This document shows, one piece after another, positions 44,101 to 56,100 of a stretch of 64,000 nucleotides of DNA. Under the pieces are notes generated by a model, which saw only the letters and a program-made list of their open reading frames with translations, was not told the origin of the DNA and did not search any database. Position 1 is the stretch's first letter. Each line of letters starts with the position of its first letter. The stretch comes from Ophiura sarsii (taxonomy: Eukaryota; Echinodermata; Ophiuroidea; Amphilepidida; Ophiuridae), in NCBI GenBank assembly GCA_035610835.1, contig CM069452.1, positions 23,875,121-23,939,120 of the forward strand. Reading direction: 5' to 3'. The position numbers and the translations under genes are program-made.

Positions 44101-47100
44101 ATCCAATATAGTAAGTGACAAAATGTCATTTGAGCCCATCTGCCACTTGCAATTGGAATTACCTTCCTTGTCATATACTATAGTCTGATTAATCATTGAA
44201 CAATCAAGTTTCCACAAGCGTATACGCAACTATGTGATTGATAGATATACTAGTAATTCACAAACAGGCCAGGTTTAAAAAAGTAGATTAATTGCCATCT
44301 TGGCACAAAAAGCTGTCATCACTATCATAATTGAAAACCACTGTATGACTATTTTTCAAATGATTAATTTTTCAAATTTGCAGACGATAGAAACCGATGG
44401 TGGCCGGAAGTGTGTGTCCCATGTCATTCAAGGTATCACCTACCTAGCGATCGCCAATCAGGGAAGTCTAGGAAGACATGAGACTACAACAAGAATCTAT
44501 AGGATTCAAGGAGATGGCACATTGGATGTGGTAAGTGTTTGATACACAGGGAGTGTTGTTCAATTTTCCCCCTACCAAGTCATGGTTAATCATGAGACTT
44601 GATGAAGACATTAGCTAACCACAAGGGTCTACATTTTGATGATTTCTATATACATGTATGTGGGGCTTGTAAACTTTTATGGTTAACTTGTATTGCTATT
44701 TGTTCTAATTTGTACTTACGTTTTAGCATTTATTATTTAAAATGTTTCCAGTTTTGAAACGAGCCCCAATGGGACACAGCCCCATGTCTAAAAGTATGAC
44801 CCAAGTACCTCCATGCATGATTTATATCTTAAATTATGTATAGATTTGATATTTATAACATTTATCCTGTCTTCTCTGCCTGTATGTTAGTGACAGGACA
44901 ACATCATGTCCAAGGAATTAATGTACATTCTTTTTAACAATTTAGTTGTATTTTTTAATGATTGAATAAAGAATGGTTAAATAAATATCACTAAATCAAA
45001 TTCTCCCCATTTTTATTCAGATGCAAGACATTGATTCAGATGGTGCCTCAGATGTTGAATTCTTCACCATAGGATCCAACGTCTACCTTCTCATCACCAG
45101 TGAATTATCCAACAGTGGACAGACTAATGTCAACTCACAACTCCTACTATGGAGTGGTGTAGAATTTGTACCCAGTCAGTTTATACAGTCTAACGGAGCC
45201 CAAGCTGCTAAGGCATTCACCATAGACTCAGATCGCTATGTGGCAATTGTTAACTTCTATGATACTACTATTGCCAGTTATGAGCTCAGGTAAGTTTAAG
45301 ACTCAAGTAAGACTGGGTGATGCTTATTATGGGGATGATTAGATTTAATGAAACACCAGTAATTAGGCAATAACCCAAAACAGTTCTGTAGGCAGCCATA
45401 TCTAGTACAGTTGGTTGGTGGGTAATTTTCAAAAATGTTCACAATTCTCACACAAAATGTCAAAATTTTAAAATAATTTTTAAAGATTGTCGTCAATTTT
45501 TTTAGATATCAATAATCTTAATTTTAGAAATGTTTTAAATATTTCAAACTTAACAAGAAGAGGTTTGTTATGGTTTTAGAAGAAGTCTGCAAACCAGCAT
45601 GCCATGGACACTTGTCACTTGCCCATAGTACTCAGTAAATACATAATATCTTCCAATGGAACAAAGAATTGTGATTTGAATGGAATGCACCATGAGGTAC
45701 AATACTCTCACCCATAACCAAGGGTTATGATTGTATGAAACAGTCATAACACCATCCATGTTTAAATGCACATGTAATTGACTTGATGATAAACACTATT
45801 TCTTAATTATTTCTAGGTCCACTGTGTACAAATGGCAGGACGGCAGCCTGATACCATTCCAGGAACTTGATACTCAGGGTGCTACAGATATAGACGCTTT
45901 TACTATCAGTGCATCCAGCTATCTAGTCATTTCGAACAGTCAGAAAAATGGTAAGCAGGTTGGGTGTAGGAAATATCACACAGGATTTCATGTCATTTCA
46001 AAATAAGTGGTAGTTTTTCTCAGTTTCCCAGATTTCATATTTTTATGTTTTAAATAATATATAGACTCGGACAAACTAGCGAGAATTAAATTAACAAAGA
46101 CCTTAAATATACACAGCCTCGAACCCGGTCCCTCTCGCTATCGCGGCGATTGGTTACTCCACTAGGCTACAGGGACTGTGCCTACATGGATACCAGACGA
46201 ACGAGCTACTATGTATACAAAGTCTTTTGTTGAAAGCCTCTAGCAGCCGAAATACATGAGTAAATAATAACAATTGATGATGGCCTATAAGCATGATTCT
46301 AGCAGAATCTATGACGAGCGAAACTTAATTAAATAAACGCGAGGATCAAGCAAATAATACCAGCCGAGTAATTGAAATGAATAAATAATATATAGACTCG
46401 GACAAACTGGAGAGAATTAAATTAACAAAGACCTTAAATATACACAGCCTCGAACCCGGTCCCTCTCGCTATCGCGGTGATTGGTTACTCCACTAGGCTA
46501 CAGGGACAGTGCCTTCATGGATACCAGACGATATTTATGTTTTGTTAAATTTTTGAAATCTTAACCATATATATCTGAAACATATTTATAAGTTATATTA
46601 AGGATGAAAACAATTCAAAATACAATTTATTTGAGGACCAGGTAGTATTTAAAAGAAATTAACTTCATCTTGCTAGTGGTTGAGGTAATTTTAATTTTCT
46701 CTTGTTTCTTTTTATTCATTATTTTCCTGCGGCATTAGATGGTAGCACCGACATCGATTCAACCGTGTACATCTGGAACACAGCCTTACGACAGTTCACT
46801 CTACATCAGTCAATCCCCACCCAGGGGGCACAGTCTATCACCTCATACGTCACCCCAGATCTCACCACATATCTTGCCATAGCCAACACACAGGGTGATT
46901 CAGTTGTCTATTACTGGAATAGCTTCACCACACAGTTTGAGGAAAGGGTGACCTTGGGTGCGACCTTTGACCTAGAACCTGTGCTTTACTACAACTATCT
47001 GGGTCAGAGCATGACCTTGTTGGTTTCTGCTAACTATGGGGATGGAGTGTCTGCCATGATGTCTGATATATATGAGGTGAATTTTGTTGATGACCAAGCG

Positions 47101-50100
47101 GATTTTATCTCAAGGTAAGCCAATATTTTAACACTTTCCACACGGCTATTAGTTTTACTATATACGAAACAGATTTTTCAGAAACCTTTCCCAACTTTCA
47201 AGGTCTTCTCCAAGATTACTGAACCAATGCTAGGCATATTTGTACTTATTTCAATGCATTTCTCGTGGTGATTCCAAATATGGTAATGAAATTCAATAAT
47301 TTCGACATTTTTAATATTTTGTGAAATTTTGGATTGTTGTCTGCAGATGCCTGCCGCATGGAAAGTGTTTAAATAGAAACCATACAATGTTTAATTATCA
47401 TTATTTCTCATTACCTTAGAATTTGGCAGTTGCTTAATCTGATCAATAGCTTTGTTTTCCCTCTCTCACTTTTCTTTGTGTTTTTCCAGACTCTTAAATT
47501 TAGTAATAGTGGGGCTGTTTTACTCTACTAATAGATATTTGTACCCATTTCCCTTGTAAATTTTGGGAATTCAGGATAAAAATGACCATCCCTGGAGCTA
47601 AACATGTTTGCCACAGAGGGACTTGAACAAATAAACTCTTTGTTGTGAATCTAATACTCTACAGTCTATCCACTATGCAAAATGTGTCCCCTTTTCAATT
47701 TTCATATGAAGAAAAATGCTTATTGTATGTGTATGTATTTGTTGTAGATCTGGACAGCTGACCTTTAACCCTGAAGACATCTCATTGACCATCGCTGTAC
47801 AATTACTCAATGATGACATGCCAGAAGACGATGAGTCATTCATGGTTGTCCTTAGCAACCCAACAGGGGGCGCCGAGCTGGGAACACAGAGTCAGGTCAT
47901 CGTTAACATTTTATCAAATGATGACGCACATGGTATAATTGCCATATCTGAGGTAGGTTCAACCTAGTCTCTTTCCAGTCTATCATTGACTGATTAGTTA
48001 CTCAACATTAAAGAGTAGGATATGCACTGCATTATTCCGATGTCGAGAAAAATGACTGAATAAAGATGTGGGTTCAGTCTTGATATAGGCTGATTTGTCG
48101 TTATCAAGGTGACTGGGTTGGGTAGGTTACCATGGAAACATTCTAATACCAGAATTTTTCAACAGTTTATTGATGTATCTCACAGACCTTTATGAGTATC
48201 TTGTTGTTTAAATCTGCCCTCTATTGTTTTATCTCACAGACCTATCTGAGTATATTGTTGTTTAAAACTGCCGTCTAAATGAGACTGATTGCCCTATTTT
48301 TTCAAAATAGAAATCATCAACCACTCTTTCTAATTTGTCCCTCTTTCTCACAGGATTCACTTGATATCCAGGTGGAAGAGTTGGATGCTGACAACCCTAT
48401 CATACTAACAGTAGAGAGACAGCGTGGTAGCGCTGGCTATGTGTCTGTGGAATGGATGGCTACTGGTGACCATGGCGACACTGATATCCACCCACTCACG
48501 GGACAAGTAAGAAATTATTATCATTTCACAATAGAAATATAGCATACTATCCCAAATTTGGTATGGAGAGCTAATCTTTCATTCATGACACGCCACTTAT
48601 AAGATTTTTAGAGAATAGGCGTGTTCTTTGTTATTTCATTTTTAGCAAGCCTATTGAAATCAGTCGACTACAAAAAAGGCAGACAATGTCTTACCTTGAC
48701 TTTTTGATAGTTAACTATGCTCCCTTATTACAAAAACTAATTCAAGATATTACTTTAGAATTCAAAATTATTTGATGTTCATCTTTTTTTCTCAATAGTA
48801 ACTTTATACTAATGCTTGAAAAAAGAAGAAATAATGTCTCAATAGTTATAAAAAGGCTAAAATTACAATATTTGACTATTAATGACCCTTTCTAGGTTGA
48901 CTTTGCTGATGGAGTCTCAACTGCAGCTATTGTGATAACCATATCAGCCGACACAGTACCCGAACTAGATGAAATTTCCTTCATCCAGCTCACTCGCATC
49001 ATTCACTCTGGGAGCCCAGATCCTGAACGTGGCGCCATAATCAGTCCTACATACAACACTGCACGCATGACAGTACTGGCTAATGATTCCCCTCATGGGG
49101 TGTTTGCCTGGACCATTGAATCTCTGTTTAATGGTGTGACTGAACCCGAAGGATCTCAACCGCCGAGCACTGTGATGTTGAGGGTGACCAGGGAACAAGG
49201 CAATATTGGAGACGTCAATGTTTATTTCAAGTAAGTGGATTAAGTCTAATGTAAACACAGGGATTGAAGAACAAGAAACATTACAAAATGTCTTTGAAAG
49301 CAAACATTAATCACAATCATTTCTAGCACATGATTTTCAATGCTATACTCTATTTGGCTTACTCTGGACAGTGACGTATTGAACAGGCGCAGCTTTTACG
49401 CATGCTTATTTATCTTCCATTTTTCAATGCTCGTGAGTATACGCCAGCGCCGCGAGTAGGCACGCACGTTATGTGTTGCAATTAGTAGAAAACGTGGTTA
49501 CGTCACGGTCTCGTGATGGCCAAATAGACTATAGTTTGTATGGACATTGTAAAGTTTTACTGGTGAAACAGTTTCAAGACAATTCAAATGCTAACTCATA
49601 AGCAAGTAATACACATATTAGGTAATTATTATTGGAACGAATTGTTGTTCAGTTTAGTGATCAATGATGTATTGATATTAACATTGCATTTATGGTATGA
49701 TTTTAGGATATATTCAGATACATCTTTCAAAGTATTTGATAGTTAGCTGATTTGCTAGCATGGCATTGTAGCTCCTCTCCTCAATCCTCAAAACTTGAGG
49801 GCTGCTGTACTCATGCAAGGACTCAAATTATTACCTGTATAAATGCACTCAACACTTATCCATATCCTCTATTATATTGTACAGAACCTTTGAGGCTGTT
49901 GGTTTCCCACCTGAAAAGCAAGCTGAGGCAGGCAGAGATTTTGTCTACAGAGATACATCAATTGTAGTGCCTAATGGCGCTACCTCTGCTACTGTTACTA
50001 TCACTGTCAATCCGGTGAGTACGCTGTAAATACCGACATTAATCCGACGGCAAACCCGTTTAAAGAGTTTAAAACTCTTTACCTATTTGATGAATACCTG

Positions 50101-53100
50101 TTGTACAAGCTTATCTCGCAATTTAAAACAACAGTTTTATACTTATGAATATATCAAATGTCAAAAGTGGTATTTTGCTGTACACCTTTTGATTTGGCAC
50201 AAATTTAAACCAGGGCTGTTTAGATAGATGTATAGATATTTTGAAAATAGAAAATAATAAATAATTTTAGAAAAATGTTTGGATTTGAATAATTTCAGAA
50301 TCAAGGATTGATCAAATTACCAATAATAACAATCTGACAGTTTTAAAATGGCTAACATCTCTTAGGTCTGTGTGAAAAGATTTTGTGTGATCTGAACAAA
50401 CCCCCATAAGGCAACGGAAAAAACAACCCTGTTTTACGGGCTGACGGACCTGTCAAGTAGGGTCGGTCGGTCAGGGTTTTTTTTAACCTAAAATGTCACC
50501 AAAATCTGCAAAAATTGTGAAAAAAAATTTTCAAACATATTTTCAGCCAAAAAAGGGCCAATTTTACATGATTTGAGATAAAAAAATTCTTAAAAAAAAT
50601 TCTAAAATAATTCTTGAAAAACGCAAAAAGTGGGTCGGTCGGGCCCGTAAAACAGGGGGTGTGTTTTTCTTCACCGAAACGGTTAATTATTGTATGTGCT
50701 ATATTGCAGGCCTCATGATACACCAGTACTAGTATGAGCATAATAGGACTCTGGACATGATGTGTATGAGGCAAACAAAAGTATTGTCTCAGTACATTTG
50801 ATAAAAACCTACGTACTATATGTGTGCAAGTTCCTGAGACAAACCTGTTTTTTGCCTAACGTTGGAATCAACATTCACATCCGTAACGAAAATTATATTT
50901 TTCTTTCAGGACACTGATTCAGAAGGACCAGAGACATTCTTTGTGAATATGACACGTGTTGAGTTGGCTCAAGGGTCACCTATAGGTGGCGCCGCTCCAA
51001 GCGTCAAACATGGACAAGATGTGGCCGAGATCATTATAGCTCAAAACGACTTTGCAAATGGCATACTACAGCTAAATGCTGCAAAGGTAAGTTATATTCG
51101 AGTTAATTTGCCATGATGGTCGATGTTCTAGATTACATTGTCATTAAATGTTACAATCATGTTCATCATTAGTATAAAAGCAAACAATATTATAAAGAGT
51201 TTCATAATTTGAGATCAATTAGACAACTTCCTTGTCAAAAATTTAAAACTTTACTATTAAAGTACCCTTTGACATCATATGATCTATTTTGCGTACTAGA
51301 ACTAAAGGGGAGTTTATATTTATTAAATAATCAAATAAATATATTTTTAGCAGAGATAATTATTCCCTATATTATTAAAACACATCACTAAATAAAACGT
51401 CAAGGAATATAAAGTGTTATTTATATTATATTACATGTTGTTAAAGGGACATTCTTTTAAGGTGTAGCTTACATAATCAATTTCTAATTTAAAAACCAAG
51501 GCAACTTTTAGAAATACTTCTGTGATACAGGTAAGCATTTCAAATTAATTACCATTTTTGCCTTGTGTGAATGATCTTATTCAAGATGATGCATTTTGCC
51601 CCGCTCCCATCCCCTCCGCTATCATCATTATATCTATTTTAAAATCATAATCAGTGTATTGATTGCAATTTATCATCTAGCTTGGCTATAGATGAGGTGA
51701 CCTATGATGTCATGTATTTACAAATGGGACACCCTCTGGTGTTTCCCTCCAGGCATAATATACAGTAAAGTTAATGAAGACAACATGAAATTTCTTTCTA
51801 ATGAATTGTAAAACTCATTTAGTTTTAGTTTTTTTGTGAAATGCGATAGCTTATAGCAATCCTAAGCAAGTTTAAAGACAGTTTTGATAACAATTTGCTG
51901 TGACACCATAATCTAGTTAGAAAACCTGATCTGGCCTATGTAAACTATAGGAACTCTTGCCCAGTGTGTTTTGTCTCAAACCAACAGAGGGCGTCCTAAA
52001 TGTCAACAAATGTCACATCATCTATAATGATATGGATGTGAATTATACAAATACTAGTGGTTGGACTTCAGCATATTGCACGACAGATCTGTTTTGTATG
52101 GATGGAGAAACCCCTCCACACCCCTCAGTTGCTGTGTGTAGATGTGAATTATAATGAAAACCAATTCTCAGAATGACGTTGTGTCAAAGTATTGCTACAT
52201 CTTTGTCCCTTGCCCGTAGTCTGCTGTCATCATTCTTGGGACATGATTCAAATTACTTGTGTTGCATGAAGCCAAAAAGATTGCTTAGTGCGATGTTACA
52301 CATTTCGGTACATGCCTAGGGAAATTCATCAGCCGATGCTCAACCAAATTTGTTAAAATTAGGTACAAAGGATCATGATGCAGACTATAATTCACAACAA
52401 TTTAATGAATGAATATAACGTTTAAGATTTTTTAAATATAATATAATCATGTATGCCTATACTTTATCCCACCTGAAGAATGACCATAACACCAATGCTT
52501 AATTCCATGCAGTTATAGACTCATCGTTAATGCGCCAATTCCGGGATATGTCTATGATCGCAGAAGCACATATACCAGTGAATTACAGTCATGCCACTTG
52601 ATTATGAGCTAAACTCCCTGCAATATGCATCGAGGTCATGTTTGTACTTTAGATGGGATGAAGTATAGGCCTATATTATAGTGTATAATGCATGACCTCT
52701 TTATCATGTGATTCATATACACCTAGCACATAAAGTCCCGGACCAGGTGCTTTGAGGTTGGCTAATTCGAAATAGATAATTGGTACCAAAAATCTGAGAT
52801 ATACATTAAATGAGCAAATTTCTTCTCCTCAGTTTGATACCTCATTCAACAAAATCAAATGGATACTTTAAAGTTAAAGTTATGGCGATTTCAATGACCG
52901 CGCATAACAACAGCAAAGTTGCACTATATATCTCAGATTTTTGGTACCGATTATCTATTTTGAATTAGCCAACCTCAAAGCACCTGGTCCTGGACTTTAT
53001 GTACTAGGTGTAGGTCTGTTGGGGCCCAGAATATTCAACATTTTCATGCATCTCCCCCTATCTTGAGATTTTATATCCAACAATCCTCCAGCATGTCATA

Positions 53101-56100
53101 CATGTAACTTAGCTTGACTTAATGTTGATAATTCTATTTTTAACTTTGTTACCATTTCTTCAATACCTTGGGAACTTCAGGTTTGTACAGAAAAACTGCT
53201 AAAGTTCTCTTTTTACACTTTTCAAAACTGTTCCATTGCACCCTAAATTATATCATTTATATGAATTTTCAAACATATTTCCAAATTATTCAACATTGCG
53301 TTAGAATTGCATTAGAAATTTACCTTTAAGATTAGTGGATTTCTATGTGAAAGTGTGTATAGAGGGTTATGCCCTGTGGTGTAATCACATTATGAATTGT
53401 GTCTTATCAATTACTACTAGTATTAGTGTAGTATAGGTTAGAATTGGATATGTATTTCCCTTACATTAATTCCAATGCTATACTCGTGTCACTTTTTCCT
53501 ATTTCCCCAGAAATTTATTATCTTGTTATTTCAAATCCATTATTTTTTAAATGTTAATAGTGTAGTTTATATTTTACCTTGTTTTAATTATTTTTTTATG
53601 CCACCCTTTCCCCCCTGAAATATATTCTCCTTTTTGAAAATTGGGTAAGGTTTTTGAACCACATTTTATTTGATTTAAGTTTAGTATATATATAGTTATG
53701 TGATTAACCTTGCTATAATATGCCAAATGTTTGTTTGCAAACGATGTAATTGTGAAGAGCCAATAATGGTTTGTTTCCTACTCCTGTTGTCAGTGGGCAT
53801 CAGCTAATGGTGTCAAAAGAAAGATGACACTGTTTCCATTTGCCATGTCATTTCAGCTGACAAATGTCGGTGTCATGAGTATAAACATAGTTAAAGATTT
53901 CATCTTTAATGATAGCCTTGTTCGGTGTAAGGTAGAACATGACCTTTAACTTTTGGAGAAGAATGAGAGGTTAACGTAGAGGAGACCAATATCATAAAAC
54001 AGTTATTAATCAAAATATGGAAAATGTTGAACACATTATAATATTTCATGTGTACCTTATGTGTTAAGAGTCTATGCCTGAGAGAATAGGATGATATGAC
54101 AAAATCTAGGAACATGAAGGTTGTCCAATATTGCTCATATATAGTTTGCTGGGTACAGTTGATGAAAGATTCAGGTTGACAAAGTTTGAAAATTCTGACC
54201 CCCCTGACTTGGATTTTCTGCCCCATGGCATTTTAGCCCCATTTTGAGCCATAAAATCCTATAAAATCGTTTAAATTGTCTCTGTTTCTAAAGGCACAAA
54301 ATGGGATTCTTTGCATCAACTGATTTTTGAATCCAGTCCATATATCATTGGTATACAGCATTGGTATTGTGTAGATTCAACCAAAAATCACCCACCTCAT
54401 TCTGAATTACGAGGGGGATCACAGAAAAAAGTGCCCCTACGAGGCATTGATTTTTGTGACGAAAAAGGGGCAATCTTTAAATGTGAATAGGATTTTATCC
54501 CAGCAGTGAATTGAAAAATTTCTTTCATAGCCGAATAGCTAAATCACTTGTCTTTTCAGAAAACGTAAATCTGTTCTGGGGAAATGGTTTCTAGATACAC
54601 CCAATGCAGTGTTTCTATAAGGCATTTTAGACATTTTAAAACAATTGAAGATATATGATTTATTTGAGATATTGTTGTAATACAGGAATGTAATTCAATC
54701 AAATAGGTCACAGACTTTAAGAATATATTTATATTTGTATCTAAATGATTGTTTCTAGACAGAAAATATTTTTGAAGTGTTTTGAAATAAGATATTGTTG
54801 TTTTGATTTTAAAAGGTTACTTAAACCATACATTGCTGCTTCTGAGCAGCGATAGCTTTATTCCAAAGTCTCTCACATCAGAGAATTGAAGCAAAGGTTT
54901 GTGTAATCAAAGGTAATGGTCTTTTGAAGCAATCAGTGTTTCTAGATTGTATAGTAATATAAATTAGACACAATAGTTTGCTTAGAATAGGTCAGGTTCA
55001 AATACAAATGGCCTACGTCAATCAGTTTTTTTACATCATTAGTTTTAAATACATTGATCCTAGTGTCAATCATACTGGAAATGTGGAATTGCCTAAGGGT
55101 AAAAAAGGTGTTTCTATTTTATAGTATTTTTTCCAAACGGGAGGATGACTGATCCATGGGTGGTGTGTGCTATAATAGATATTATACAAATATATACTGC
55201 CATGAGAGACTCTGGTTAAAACTATGGGCCCGAGGTGACTTGCAATAGTGCTATTTTGCTGAGGGGCGCAGCCCCGAAGCTAAATAGCCTATTGCAGTCA
55301 CCGAGGGACCATAGTTTTAATCCAGAGACTCGAATAAAGGCAGTATATTTGTTTTATATACGTCATTCATATATTTCTAGTTCCATAAAGTTCAAATTCA
55401 AAAATCATCCGGTAAGTTCCAATCTTCATCAGTTAAAAAGCTTTAAAAGTTCAATTCAAAGGCAGTGCATCGAACGATCGTCACGCTGCGCCCGGGGATG
55501 TAATCGTGCGCCCTCTCGCGTCACGCGGAGTACATCGCCGCGTGAAACTACCGGCGCACTGGTGCGCCGTAAATAGTCTTCTTGGGAGCCGTAAATAGTA
55601 CTTTTAGGAGCCGTAAATAGTACTTTTGGCAAAATAGCGTGTTTATTTTTGATCATGTGACCCACTTTTAACCAATCAATGAACAAGAATATATGAATGA
55701 CGTATATAATCTACTATAGAGACTATAACAATTGGACTATGACAATTGAATATACATTATCACCCTTGATATAAATGTATATATATAGATGCAATAGGAC
55801 AAAGTGTTTCTATATAGTAGAGGCACAATTCCCATCATTATCCCAATAAAATAACTAGGGCAAAAGTTAGTCTCATAGATAGATAGATGGGAAATGCATC
55901 ACTTTCTAGTTTGATTTTATCTTGTCTAATTTTTTTCTAGTAACAGGTGTTTTAACTATGGGGCAATAGCCTACTATTTGGGCTACCACATTTTTTTAAT
56001 AACAAGATGGTGAATGAGATGTCACACAAACAGTATTTATTATTTGTGTGGACCAGCTAGGTCTACTTATAGTATACTGATCTTTGGCAAACCATGCACA

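Noticed and set aside
46053..46200. A functional tRNA gene on the minus strand
   Set aside because: A and B boxes are good but the acceptor stem does not close, and a second copy plus a truncated copy share a long non-tRNA tail; it is a SINE.
43717..47114. A separate gene encoding an EAR-propeller protein (LGI-like)
   Set aside because: Phases and the split Calx-beta halves on both sides tie these exons into the same transcript; there is no signal peptide or LRR region.
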